Of a stretch of DNA of 64,000 nt, positions 6,758 to 16,194 are shown piece by piece. The stretch lies in the NCBI RefSeq assembly GCF_015221875.1, contig NZ_JACYGY010000001.1:6006097-6070096 (forward strand), read 5' to 3'. Under the pieces are notes generated by a model that searched no databases, was not told the origin of the DNA, and worked only from the letters and a program-made list of their open reading frames with translations. The DNA is from Dyadobacter subterraneus (lineage in GTDB: Bacteria > Bacteroidota > Bacteroidia > Cytophagales > Spirosomataceae). The first letter of the stretch is position 1. Every line of letters begins with the position of its first letter. The position numbers and the translations under genes were made by a program.

Positions 6758-9550
6758 CTACTTCTTACCAAAAGAAAAATTCATCGTAGTACCAATCCGG
6801 AAAACGGTGTGTTTGTACTTGAATCCTTCAAAACTGTTAGCCACTTCAACACGGAATGGAAAGCGGATACCAACGTCCAGCGCATAACCCAATTCCCCGT
6901 AATTATTTGAATCCGGCGTTGCCAGATAATGTGCAAAGAAATTTTCCTTAATCCCAAGTATCCTGAACCAGGCGATTTGGGTTAGCAAAAACTTCCGTAA
7001 TTCAGCCAATGCGTGTGCTTCCGCAAAACGTTTTGAAGTGCTGTAACGGTAATAATCCAGCATTCGGAAAGTACCGACCGGATCTCCATATTGGAAAAAA
7101 AACTGGTTTCCGGCAAAGTGCTGGAAGTCAGGAAACGGTACAGAATCATTATTTATAAACATACCCGCGGCGACTTTATAGCTTAGTTTGCTCCGAATAC
7201 CGATATCAAATCCGTGTGCAATGCCAACCTTTACGAAATCAAAATCGACGTCGCTGCCAAATGCATTTTTAATTCCTTTCCGGTATGTGACGGAAAGTTT
7301 CGGAGAATCATCGTCATAAAAGGTTGTCTTTCCTTTTCGGATTTTATATTTCTGCCAGGGTTTGTAATCGGCCGATATGCCCAGAGTCAAAGCCTGATGT
7401 GGCTGCATGTTGACATTGGTTGTTTCAGACTGATGTGCCAATTCCGAATTAAATGGATCATTAGACGTAAAAGAACGTTTATCCCAATCAATCCAGCGGT
7501 ATGGATTTGTTTTTTCCAGGTTAGAAAGTCCCTGGCGATCTGCGTATTCAATATTCGCTTTCAGCTCAAAATGATCATTTTGCTGATTGGTTTTAAAATC
7601 AAGACGAACGAAATTTTTCTCATAAATCTTGATAAAATTTCTTTCCAAAAACAGTGTTGTCAAACTGTTCAAAATCGGATGCATCGGATTATCAGGATTG
7701 TATTGGGAAACTGTTTTTCCGCCAGAAAAACTGATCAGATTTCGTTTCCAGGCATAATCTGCCCCACCGGTTCCAAACAACTTTTGTCTTCCAAAAGAAT
7801 AACGGGTCAATCCACTGAACGTCCAGGTACCTTGTTGTCGGACCGTATTTCTTTTAATGCCGTTACTGGATATATTAATTTCATCCGAATTCTTTTTCGG
7901 TTGTGATCCTCTTCGATATCTCAATTTAAATCCACCACCATTCAAAACCCAGCCTTCAACGGTATTGACCTGCAAACCATAAATAGGGCTAACATATTCC
8001 AGTCTCCATGGACTTTTCTTGCCTAAACGGAATGTGTGACCCGTAAAAATATCACCAATAGAACTCCCAAATCCGCCCCCGCCGCTTTTCCTTTTTGTGG
8101 TATCCGCTTTGGAAACTTTCAGACTGTCACGCTGTTGCTGCGTTCCTTCTTTTATAATCACCAGACTATCAAGTCGCGTGTAACTTTTCACCTCTGCGAC
8201 CGTCAACGGAACAGAGCGGATTGAATCCCAGAAAGCCATACTTCTACGATTGGCCATGGAATCAACCGAAGTCGAATCTTGTCTTGTAAAATTCAGATCG
8301 ACATCCTCCCCTTTTTCCTCTTTCTTTTTAAGATCCTGCTTTTCATATTCCTTCATCATTTTTCTGAGGTTTTTCGCAGAGAATTCTTTCTGCTTGCTAA
8401 CCACATCTTCCAGTTTCTGCGTTTTGATTTCACGGTTCGTAAGCCCAACTTTCTTCGCTTCATCCTTTTCTTTTTTCCCGTCAACGACAACAATATCAGC
8501 CTGAAAAGCAGGGTTAACTTTCAGTTTTGAAAAAGTCTGAGAAATCACCAGATCACCTTTTCCTTTGATACCATAAATCCCGCCGCTCACATGAAACTGC
8601 TGATTTGTAGGCATCCATACACCTTGAACCGGACTGTAAACCTGTTTTATTTCAATATTAAAACCCGTATTAACCGTTTGCAGATTAAGACTGTAAATGC
8701 TCCAAAGATTTTCGGTAATATAAATTGTTCCCTTATAAACACCTTCGCCATAAGAACGCGGTGTGACTTTTATCTTATTAATTTCAACCCCATTTTCACG
8801 AAAACTGCCTTCATACTCAAACCTGTAATACGTAAAAGCGCGTGGTGATAATGGCGAAACTGCTTTTACAACTTCCGGCTGGTAAAAACTCGTCAGGAAA
8901 TATTGATTGGCACTTGCAAAATTATTATCCTGGCTATTTCTCGCCGCAATCACACGCTGTTTATATGAATTTGGCTGACGAAATGTTACTTCCGAGACAC
9001 TTTCGTTTAAAATCGGAACACCTTTTTTGAAGTTGGATTCCTTTTCAATTTCTTTTAATTCCTTTTTATAGAGAAATTCCAGAGGAAGATCGGTGATTAC
9101 GAAAGAGGACTTTGAATAAGCTTTGGCAGTATAACTTTCAACCTGTAAAAAATGATAGCGGCTTTTTGCAATCGCCCGGCGCATGATTGTATACGCAGGA
9201 TCTTCGCCCTTATTTCCAATCCTGACTTCGCCCAGATTATAGGCTTGTTCTTCCATCGTCAGGTCAAAAGTTTCCATTTTATTTTCGATGGTAAATGACT
9301 TTTGACCGGTTTTGAAACCCAGATACTGGAAAATTACTTCGTAGTATCCAGGTTTTAAATCGAGCTGATATTTTCCTTCTTCGTTGGAAATTGTGCTTAT
9401 TTCTGTTCCTTTCACAACGATTGCTGCAAATGGCAAAGGTTCACCTTTTGAAGTTTTAATGACGCCTTTTACACCCGTGCCGGTTTGCGCATGAACCTGA
9501 CTAAATATTGTAAAAATTAAAAAAACAATCAGAATAGAGCGATTCAGCAT
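6758..9550 (-). CDS. DUF5686 outer-membrane protein with CarboxypepD_reg-like domain
   Basis: A 930-residue protein with a signal peptide (residues 1-21, cut after VHAQ). Residues 25-105 form a CarboxypepD_reg-like beta sandwich (GVKGVIKTSKGEPLPFAAIVV), as found at the N-terminus of SusC proteins. The rest is the DUF5686 region, with a charged Lys/Glu-rich middle (about 360-430) and a C-terminal half rich in alternating beta strands that ends in F-S-F-G-K-K, as expected of an outer-membrane beta barrel. The function is unknown; there is no plug/TonB box and no SusD beside it. The kinase gene lies just upstream on the same strand, 80 bases away. Confidence 0.75.
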   Translation of the reverse strand: MLNRSILIVFLIFTIFSQVHAQTGTGVKGVIKTSKGEPLPFAAIVVKGTEISTISNEEGKYQLDLKPGYYEVIFQYLGFKTGQKSFTIENKMETFDLTMEEQAYNLGEVRIGNKGEDPAYTIMRRAIAKSRYHFLQVESYTAKAYSKSSFVITDLPLEFLYKKELKEIEKESNFKKGVPILNESVSEVTFRQPNSYKQRVIAARNSQDNNFASANQYFLTSFYQPEVVKAVSPLSPRAFTYYRFEYEGSFRENGVEINKIKVTPRSYGEGVYKGTIYITENLWSIYSLNLQTVNTGFNIEIKQVYSPVQGVWMPTNQQFHVSGGIYGIKGKGDLVISQTFSKLKVNPAFQADIVVVDGKKEKDEAKKVGLTNREIKTQKLEDVVSKQKEFSAKNLRKMMKEYEKQDLKKKEEKGEDVDLNFTRQDSTSVDSMANRRSMAFWDSIRSVPLTVAEVKSYTRLDSLVIIKEGTQQQRDSLKVSKADTTKRKSGGGGFGSSIGDIFTGHTFRLGKKSPWRLEYVSPIYGLQVNTVEGWVLNGGGFKLRYRRGSQPKKNSDEINISSNGIKRNTVRQQGTWTFSGLTRYSFGRQKLFGTGGADYAWKRNLISFSGGKTVSQYNPDNPMHPILNSLTTLFLERNFIKIYEKNFVRLDFKTNQQNDHFELKANIEYADRQGLSNLEKTNPYRWIDWDKRSFTSNDPFNSELAHQSETTNVNMQPHQALTLGISADYKPWQKYKIRKGKTTFYDDDSPKLSVTYRKGIKNAFGSDVDFDFVKVGIAHGFDIGIRSKLSYKVAAGMFINNDSVPFPDFQHFAGNQFFFQYGDPVGTFRMLDYYRYSTSKRFAEAHALAELRKFLLTQIAWFRILGIKENFFAHYLATPDSNNYGELGYALDVGIRFPFRVEVANSFEGFKYKHTVFRIGTTMNFSFGKK

Positions 9551-9630
9551 AGGAGTAATTCATTATAGTTTTTCACGGCTTTTGAGAAGATGTTCCACTG
9601 AAAGAACAAGTTGCGTGAATATAAAAATAA

Positions 9631-11775
9631 TTATGAAATTACTTTCTCCAAAACTTCGACAAGATCACTTTCTGTAAACGGTTTCCCAAGCAAATCATTC
9701 ATTCCCATACGCAGATAATGAGAGCGGTCTTCGTCTGCCACATTGCCGGTATATCCAATGATAGGAATGCCGGATTTCAGAAGATTCTGATCATTTCGCA
9801 CCAGTTTTGTCAGCTGTAATCCGTCCATTTTTGGCATTTGCACATCCGTAATAATCAAATCATAATCCGTTTTATTGAATAAATGATATGCCTCTTCCCC
9901 GTCCGATGCGAGGTCATAACGAATCGCATTTTTATCCATAATCCGACCCAGTAATAACAGATTAATTTTGATATCATCAACCATCAAAACCCGCTTATCT
10001 TTTAAAAGTTTACCGATTCCGATCAGGCCGCTCTTTTCCTCAACCTGTCCTTTTTCAACTGCCATATTTAATGGAATTTCAATTTTAAAAACCGAGCCCT
10101 TCCCCAGCTCACTTTGTACACTAATTGTTCCTTCAAAAAGATCAACAATTCTTTTACAGATCGGCAATCCCAAACCGGTACCTTGCTGCCTGTTTCGTTC
10201 ATCTGAGGATTCTATTTGTGTAAAATCTTCAAAAATCAGTTTCAGGTTTTTATCTTCAATACCTACACCTGAATCTGTTACCGAAATTTTCAACATTCCC
10301 TGGTGATCCTTTATTTTATCAAACCTGGCACGAACATGCACTTCTCCTTTCTGCGGAGTAAATTTTATTGCGTTGGTAATAAGATTTATAATTACCTGTT
10401 TCAGGCGAAAATCATCACCGCTGAGCATTAAACTTTGGTCAATTTCAAATTGTTTGTGTAATTGAATTTCCTTATTTACGGCCAGTACAGATAACATTCC
10501 CGTCACGTTTTCAAGCATTTCAAGAGGATGAAACTTATGGTCGACAAGCTTTATTTTACCACTTTCAAATTTTGAGAAATCCAGAATTTCATTCACCAGC
10601 ATAAGTAATACGTCAGATGAATTTTTAATCGCGTTGATTTTCATCTGCAAATCTTCCTTGGGTTTTGCAAAGTCAATCTGGCGCGAAAACCCTATGATTG
10701 AGTTTAAAGGCGTACGTATTTCATGGGATACATGTGACAGAAATTCACCTTTTTTCTTTGCCGACTCAACAGCCAGAATACTGTACTCAAGAATTGTCTT
10801 CTCGCTTTTGTATAACCTCAGAATGTTCCATAAAATCATCACGGTCAGTATCAGCACAATTGCTACATTTCCCCACCACAACTGATCTAGTTCCGTCATA
10901 TTGTCGGATGTTTGTACCAATATGGAATTCCTTAAAGTTTCAACATCTTTGATTTCTTCCATTTTCAACACCTTTAAAGCCGATTGAAGATTAGAAAAAA
11001 TACGATTATTGAGCACCAGCAATTCCAGTTCTGCCTTGTTAAGTTCTCGTCTGGCTTTTTCCAGAGAATGGTCGTTCACCGAAACACTTACCACCTCCTG
11101 TTTTCTTGGATGTATTGCAAGTGAATCCGCAAAAGTGGTTGTAGTTTTCAACGCGGCCACTTTAACTTCGCTGCTATCTTGGTTTTTATTTGAAACAGCC
11201 TCAACCAGCCTTCTCCAAAACTTTTTATTTTTCTTTCTCGGAACAATCGTGACAGAATCTGATTTAGCTATTTTGGTTGTTGTTTTGACAACATAAGGCT
11301 TCTTGACGGGTATTGTGACCGTAACTTCGGGTTGTTTTTGTTCAGGACGAAACAGCATTAAATCGTCAACCATTTTCTTTAAATGCACAAATTCCTCATC
11401 CTTAGTCTGCTTATTTTCAAGAAGTTGTGGAAGATATAAATTATTAAAAAACGATTGCTTCTTCTTTTCTTCCTGAAAATCACTTAGAATCGAAGAAACC
11501 GTATGCATCTGTTGGGTGTAACGATCCAGAAATCTTTTGTCCGAAGTGACTGCATAAAGCCGACTATTATTTTCAGCAACATATAAAACAGAAATACATG
11601 TATCGATTCTGCGGTAATTGTCATTACCGTTCCTGAGTACACGAATATTATTTTGAATAATTCCGGATTTTGAATTGGTAATCAGCGTTATAAATACAAA
11701 GGAGGCTAAAATTAAAATCAGGGTTATGGTCCAGGCAAAGGATTTCAGGGTAGCTGTTTTTATGTCACTTTTCAT
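9631..11775 (-). CDS. Hybrid sensor histidine kinase/response regulator
   Basis: A 714-residue inner-membrane kinase. One N-terminal membrane helix (about 12-32) and a second (about 300-320) frame a periplasmic sensor with a basic, low-complexity insert (KKNKKFWRRLVEAV and nearby TTTT). The HisKA box SHEIRTPL has the phospho-accepting His at 351; N, G1 and G2 boxes follow (NLITNAIKFT, DSGVGIE, GTGLGLPI). A receiver domain ends the protein, with acceptor Asp 644 in TDVQMPKMDG. The signal is unknown and no separate output gene adjoins. The layout, including the insert, closely parallels the kinase at 30285. Confidence 0.88.
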   Translation of the reverse strand: MKSDIKTATLKSFAWTITLILILASFVFITLITNSKSGIIQNNIRVLRNGNDNYRRIDTCISVLYVAENNSRLYAVTSDKRFLDRYTQQMHTVSSILSDFQEEKKKQSFFNNLYLPQLLENKQTKDEEFVHLKKMVDDLMLFRPEQKQPEVTVTIPVKKPYVVKTTTKIAKSDSVTIVPRKKNKKFWRRLVEAVSNKNQDSSEVKVAALKTTTTFADSLAIHPRKQEVVSVSVNDHSLEKARRELNKAELELLVLNNRIFSNLQSALKVLKMEEIKDVETLRNSILVQTSDNMTELDQLWWGNVAIVLILTVMILWNILRLYKSEKTILEYSILAVESAKKKGEFLSHVSHEIRTPLNSIIGFSRQIDFAKPKEDLQMKINAIKNSSDVLLMLVNEILDFSKFESGKIKLVDHKFHPLEMLENVTGMLSVLAVNKEIQLHKQFEIDQSLMLSGDDFRLKQVIINLITNAIKFTPQKGEVHVRARFDKIKDHQGMLKISVTDSGVGIEDKNLKLIFEDFTQIESSDERNRQQGTGLGLPICKRIVDLFEGTISVQSELGKGSVFKIEIPLNMAVEKGQVEEKSGLIGIGKLLKDKRVLMVDDIKINLLLLGRIMDKNAIRYDLASDGEEAYHLFNKTDYDLIITDVQMPKMDGLQLTKLVRNDQNLLKSGIPIIGYTGNVADEDRSHYLRMGMNDLLGKPFTESDLVEVLEKVIS

Positions 11776-11973
11776 CGTTAAGCATGATCATTTACTCTAG
11801 TAAAGTTAAGGGTTAGTTTATCTTCTACAAGAAAAATCGATTTAGCGATTAATTATATAAATTATTCTACAAGGCTGAAAAACAGGACTTCTACCCGTAA
11901 TTTAAAATTCCGCGAACCGACTTTGTTATAACACTGTTATCAAAAATCAGTCCAGAATCCAATTTTCCAAGAA

Positions 11974-13203
11974 ATGAATAACAGAACTTACTTTTACCTT
12001 ATACTTATTTTAGGCAGTTTAACCGCATTAGGACCTTTTTCGATTGACATGTATCTTCCGGGATTTCCGGCTATTGCAAAAGATTTACACACCACTGCTT
12101 CAAAAGTTTCTCTTTCATTATCAGGATTTTTTATTGGAATTTCTGCGGGGCAATTACTTTATGGGCCGTTACTGGATCGTTTTGGCAGAAAAAAACCATT
12201 GTTTATCGGACTCGCCGTTTACATTCTGGCATCTGTCGGTTGTGCGATGTCTACTACCATTGATATGCTCATTTTGTCGCGATTTGTACAAGCCATTGGA
12301 AGTTGCGCAGCCGCTGTTGCTTCTGTCGCGATGGTTCGTGATCTTTTTCCGGTAAAAGACAGCGCAAAAGTTTTTTCTTTGCTTTTGTTAGTAGTAGGCG
12401 CTTCTCCTATGATCGCCCCTACCGTTGGTGGATATGTTACGGCAGCTTTTGGCTGGCAGGCAGTATTTTTAATTTTAACAGGAATGGGCGTGGCGATTCT
12501 TGCAGCTTCGGTTTTATGGCTGCCAGACAGTTTTAAGCCAGATACCACACTTTCCTTAAAACCAAGGCCAATAATTCTAAATTTTCTTTCCGTAATCCGT
12601 GAGCCTCAGTTTTATACTTATTCGTTTACTGGCGCCATCGCTTTTGCCGGATTATTCGCATACGTATCCGGTTCTCCTCTGGTTTTTATGGAAGTATTTC
12701 ATACGAATGAGAAAGTTTATGGTTGGATTTTCGCCTTCTTGTCAATAGGTTTTATCGGTTCCAGTCAGATAAATACCTTATTATTAAGAAAATACAAAAG
12801 TGAGCAGGTTATCAATATTGCTCTTGTTTTCATGGTTATGATCAGCCTTTCCATGCTGTTTGCTTCCTACAACGGCTTTCTGACGTTAACGCTTACCATT
12901 ATACTTTTATTTCTTTTTCTGTGTTGCATCGGACTTACTTATCCAAATGCGGCCGCACTTTCACTGGCTCCGTTTTCAAAAAATGCAGGTAGCGCCTCCG
13001 CACTAATGGGCGCAATCCAAATGGGCATGGGTGCTGCGATTTCTGTTGTTGTAAGTTTGTTCGAAGAGCCGTCAACTTTCCCAATGACGCTCGCTATGGC
13101 AAGCTCATCTTCTCTGGCACTTTGTGTTTTTCTGATTGGTAAAAGAATGATAACAAGGCCGATTGAAGTGGAAGCGGGATTGGATGGTGGATTGATTCAT
13201 TAA
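11974..13203 (+). CDS. Bcr/CflA-family multidrug efflux MFS transporter
   Basis: A 409-residue, 12-helix major facilitator. The N-terminal GPFSIDMYLPGFPAIA is the Bcr/CflA hallmark, with motif A (GPLLDRFGRKKPL) between helices 2 and 3 and VGASPMIAPTVGGYV in helix 5. It should export drugs or small solutes from the cytosol by proton antiport. It stands alone with its own 5' region. Substrate cannot be told from sequence. Confidence 0.9.
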   Translation: MNNRTYFYLILILGSLTALGPFSIDMYLPGFPAIAKDLHTTASKVSLSLSGFFIGISAGQLLYGPLLDRFGRKKPLFIGLAVYILASVGCAMSTTIDMLILSRFVQAIGSCAAAVASVAMVRDLFPVKDSAKVFSLLLLVVGASPMIAPTVGGYVTAAFGWQAVFLILTGMGVAILAASVLWLPDSFKPDTTLSLKPRPIILNFLSVIREPQFYTYSFTGAIAFAGLFAYVSGSPLVFMEVFHTNEKVYGWIFAFLSIGFIGSSQINTLLLRKYKSEQVINIALVFMVMISLSMLFASYNGFLTLTLTIILLFLFLCCIGLTYPNAAALSLAPFSKNAGSASALMGAIQMGMGAAISVVVSLFEEPSTFPMTLAMASSSSLALCVFLIGKRMITRPIEVEAGLDGGLIH

Positions 13204-13360
13204 AAATTAATTCTAACGAAATCAATTACAGCTTAACCAGCAATTCTGATCGTTTCTCAAAACTTTGGAGTAAATTGAGTTGTATTTTGGAAACGGATAT
13301 GATGTCAAATCAACTTCCAAAAACGATTCAAAATCCTTAATCACTTCAAACTAAAAAACA

Positions 13361-13672
13361 ATGTTTAAAGTCACCGTTTTGTATCCCCGCGCCGCCGAAG
13401 ATGATTTCAATCTGGCTTATTATCTGGATGTTCACACACCGATGCTTAAAGAATTGCTCAATCCCTGGGGATTGTTGAAAGTTGATGTAGAAGTAGGAAT
13501 TGCCGGTGTTGCACCAGGTTCAGAGCCTGTTTATGCACTTATTTGTGGAATTCATTTCAGCGATCTTCAATCTTTACAAACGGGAATGGATGCAGAAGGA
13601 CCAACGATCATTTCCGATATCTCCAATTTTACAAGTGTAACTCCGGTCATGCAGATCAGTCGGGTCGAATAG
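13361..13672 (+). CDS. EthD-family protein
   Basis: A 103-residue ferredoxin-like alpha/beta barrel protein. The start FKVTVLYPRAAEDDFNLAYYLDVHTPMLKELL carries the EthD pattern (FDxxYYxxxHxPL), with His 28. EthD-like proteins act as dimers and small oxygenase or reductase-like accessory proteins, mostly of unknown substrate. It is monocistronic and followed by a terminator. Confidence 0.8.
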   Translation: MFKVTVLYPRAAEDDFNLAYYLDVHTPMLKELLNPWGLLKVDVEVGIAGVAPGSEPVYALICGIHFSDLQSLQTGMDAEGPTIISDISNFTSVTPVMQISRVE

Positions 13673-13693
13673 AAATTATTTTAGTGATAAAAG

Positions 13694-13726
13694 AATAGCC
13701 CGGAAGCTTTGAGCTAGCGGGCTATT
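13694..13726. terminator. Bidirectional terminator between convergent genes
   Basis: AATAGCCCG pairs with CGGGCTATT around a 15-base loop, between the EthD gene and the minus-strand metallophosphatase. Confidence 0.65.
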
Positions 13727-13750
13727 TCATATAACTTCAATTCTGAAAAA

Positions 13751-14701
13751 TTACACAAGTGAATTTTCATGTACCGGACAAACACTGGCCGTCATGATAC
13801 GCTTTCCTGTTCCGCGTTGGAAAAAATAGTCCAGCCTTCCCAGATTAATTCCTGCAAATCCAACCTGATTAATGGTAGTAATTTTTCCATCCAGGTTTTT
13901 GATATCCTCGGGAGCCTTCATAAAAGTATGTGTATGACCGCCGATTACCAGATCAATATTTCTGGTCGATTGAGCCAAAATCTGATCCGATACTTTTTCT
14001 TCCTTGTATTTGTATCCCAAATGTGAAAGACAAATGACAAGATCACAATGCAGATCATTTTTCAACAAACTTGCTGTTGCATTGGCTTTTGCAATCGGAT
14101 CCTGATAAATAATCTCTCCATAATTCTTTTTATCAACCAAACCTGCCAGCTCAATCCCCAAACCAAAAATACCAATTTTGAGACCTTGTTTTTTGAAGAT
14201 TTCATATGGCTGGGTTCTGTCCTTTAATGCCGTATTCTGAAAATCATAATTACTGACAAGAAATGGGAAGTTGGCATGAGGCAATTGTTTTACAAATCCA
14301 TCGATGCCATTGTCAAAATCATGATTTCCCATGGTCGCCGCGTCATAACCCATATCGCTCATGAGCTTCATTTCCAGTTCTCCACCAAATAAATTGAAAT
14401 AAGGCGTTCCCTGGAAAACGTCTCCTGCATCAAGCAAAAGCACATTTTTTTGTTCAGCGCGAATTTTATTTATCAACGCAGCCCGTCTTGCCACGCCACC
14501 CATTCCCTGATTACGGGAACCGTCCATCGGAAAAGGTTCGATACGGCTGTGGACATCGTTGGTGTGCAAAATGGTCAGCTGCACCGTTTCATCCTTCGCA
14601 AAAGCTGCAAAAGGAGAAACACTTAATGCCAATAAAGCAGCAGCCGTACTACCACTTTTCAGAAAATCCCGGCGATTAGTTGTTGACAACAATTCTTCCA
14701 T
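13751..14701 (-). CDS. 5'-nucleotidase/metallophosphatase catalytic subunit, Tat-exported
   Basis: A 316-residue protein that is only the N-terminal catalytic half of a UshA-type 5'-nucleotidase. A Tat signal (RRDFLKSGSTAAALL, residues 8-35) sends it to the periplasm. The metal-binding motifs are all present: LHTNDVHSR, DAGDVFQG, GNHDFDNG and GGHTHTF. The C-terminal substrate-specificity domain is encoded by the gene just upstream, whose 3' end overlaps this start by 26 bases, implying coupled translation. Together they should dephosphorylate nucleotides or related esters outside the cytosol. Confidence 0.88.
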   Translation of the reverse strand: MEELLSTTNRRDFLKSGSTAAALLALSVSPFAAFAKDETVQLTILHTNDVHSRIEPFPMDGSRNQGMGGVARRAALINKIRAEQKNVLLLDAGDVFQGTPYFNLFGGELEMKLMSDMGYDAATMGNHDFDNGIDGFVKQLPHANFPFLVSNYDFQNTALKDRTQPYEIFKKQGLKIGIFGLGIELAGLVDKKNYGEIIYQDPIAKANATASLLKNDLHCDLVICLSHLGYKYKEEKVSDQILAQSTRNIDLVIGGHTHTFMKAPEDIKNLDGKITTINQVGFAGINLGRLDYFFQRGTGKRIMTASVCPVHENSLV

Positions 14702-15437
14702 CTAATTGAGTATTTATGGTTTTTCCAGCACTTGTAAGACCGTTGATGTAATCAATTAACGCATCCCGCACCTTTTTATCAATATTTTTACGTTCTGTGG
14801 CTTCACTTAAAAATTCCAGACCTTCTGCCCCATTGGCCAGATAATCGTAAGTCAGCAAATTATAACTTTGCGTTATATCAAAAGGTTTTCCGGCAATCAT
14901 TACGTCCGTCCCTTTTTTATCCTGGATGTTCATTCGAATTCCAGCAACCGGTTGTCCGCTTGATTTTGCGATAAAATCTATCACTTTTTGAACTGACGCT
15001 CCTGACAATTTCAAAACGACAAGTTCATTTTCAAACGGCATCAATTCAAAAACATTGGAAACCGTAATGTTTCCCTTTGGAAAACTGGTTCTCAATCCTC
15101 CTTTTGTTGATAAAGTAAACTGGATTGCCGGGTCTTTTTTCAATCCTTCTGTCAAAATTGCATCAGAGAAAAAATCGCCGATTAAAGTTTCCGGATCAGA
15201 TGTTTTTGTCAATTCCTGATCAGTCTGACCTATAACACGGCTCATTTCCGCATCCATCTGTTTTTTGTATGGCAAATAATATCTGACCAGAGAAGAGTCA
15301 ATACCCGCCGACTGATCAATAGCGTATTCTTTATATTGATTTCCTGAAACGGTAAAGTGGCGATTGCATGATGAAATGAGTATTGATCCAAAGATCAGAC
15401 TTAAAGCAACGCGCCTGTAATTTTTTGATGAAAGCAT
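14676..15437 (-). CDS. 5'-nucleotidase C-terminal domain lipoprotein
   Basis: A 253-residue protein formed of the C-terminal domain of UshA-type nucleotidases (IGDFFSDAI, LSTKGGLRTSFPKG, VFELMPFENELVVLKLSG, LLTYDYLANGAEGL). Its signal ends in a lipobox (LISSC), so it is probably a lipoprotein. A longer frame reaches 15476, but a promoter -7 box (TACTTTTG, 15462-15469) lies within it, so the ATG at 15437 is preferred. The catalytic half is the next gene and overlaps by 26 bases. The domain pair normally forms one chain; here it is split, with the gene order reversed. Confidence 0.85.
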   Translation of the reverse strand: MLSSKNYRRVALSLIFGSILISSCNRHFTVSGNQYKEYAIDQSAGIDSSLVRYYLPYKKQMDAEMSRVIGQTDQELTKTSDPETLIGDFFSDAILTEGLKKDPAIQFTLSTKGGLRTSFPKGNITVSNVFELMPFENELVVLKLSGASVQKVIDFIAKSSGQPVAGIRMNIQDKKGTDVMIAGKPFDITQSYNLLTYDYLANGAEGLEFLSEATERKNIDKKVRDALIDYINGLTSAGKTINTQLDGRIVVNN

Positions 15438-15461
15438 AACGGGAACGGTCGGATTGAAGTA

Positions 15462-15469
15462 CAAAAGTA
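15462..15469 (-). promoter_or_regulatory. Candidate -7 box of the split 5'-nucleotidase operon
   Basis: On the minus strand TACTTTTG fits TAnnTTTG. It sits 25 bases before the ATG at 15437 and decides that start. No clear -33 TTG at the right distance. Confidence 0.45.
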
Positions 15470-15540
15470 ACAGCAATTGTTCAGGTTATATTGATACAAA
15501 TAAATTTGATAAAAAATTAATATAAACTTAACCAGGTCTT

Positions 15541-15580
15541 TAAAACAAAAAAGAAGTCTCCTTGTAAAAGAAGACTTCCC
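15541..15580 (-). terminator. Terminator of the 189-codon gene
   Basis: Read on the minus strand, GAAGTCT pairs with AGACTTC and is followed by TTTTTTGTTTTA. Confidence 0.65.
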
Positions 15581-15600
15581 AATGCTAAATATGATCCGGA

Positions 15601-16113
15601 TTATTTTACTTTACTCTTTATCAAAATATATTCAAGTTTATCCTTTTTTGCGAAAGCGGCTATCTGGGTATATTTTTCATAGTTGTCCCACCGCTTCACT
15701 TCGTCATTTTCAAAGGTTGGATTGGTATCACTTTTTAGACCAAGCAGTCCGAGAATAATGTGATTTTTGAAACTGTACTCCGAAAGATTATTAATTGTGA
15801 TCCGGTCAGCGATTTCTTTGATGTAAATAATTTCTATTTTACCATCTCTGTAAACCACCTTTGGACATTTATCACAACCAGCGTCCGCATCCCGCCAGTA
15901 ACTGTCAAGCTTACCTTTTCCCAAAATTGCTTCAACTTCCTTTTCACTTTTAAAAGCTACTTTGCTAAGATCGACTTCAACAATTGGTGCTAGCATTTCT
16001 TCTTCTTCATCCTTCAAAACAAAAAACTTAATGAAGATTGCAAGCGCGATTATTGCCAATCCGATAAATCTCCATTTCGCCCATTTTTTTCTGAAAGGAG
16101 TTTTTTCATTTTC
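15601..16113 (-). CDS. Membrane-anchored protein of unknown function
   Basis: From the ATG at 16113 this is a 170-residue protein (a longer frame from 16170 would add an implausible 19-residue leader). It has a basic N-terminus, one membrane helix (WRFIGLAIIALAIFIKFFVL, about 14-33) and a soluble region with DADAGCDKCPKVVYRDGKIEIIYI; the CxxC could bind metal or form a disulfide. The soluble domain resembles nothing I can name. It lies downstream of the response regulator gene on the same strand and ends in its own terminator. Confidence 0.5.
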   Translation of the reverse strand, partial: ENEKTPFRKKWAKWRFIGLAIIALAIFIKFFVLKDEEEEMLAPIVEVDLSKVAFKSEKEVEAILGKGKLDSYWRDADAGCDKCPKVVYRDGKIEIIYIKEIADRITINNLSEYSFKNHIILGLLGLKSDTNPTFENDEVKRWDNYEKYTQIAAFAKKDKLEYILIKSKVK

Positions 16114-16194
16114 CATGTATTCCCGGTTAAAGTGATTTTGATATTCTACTATAAAACATAGCAATATCATGCCACCGGATTCGGGATTGGTCTA

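Noticed and set aside
7214..7906. 230-codon open frame on the plus strand
   Set aside because: It lies fully inside the DUF5686 gene on the other strand, and its Cys/Ile/Arg-rich product looks like no protein family.
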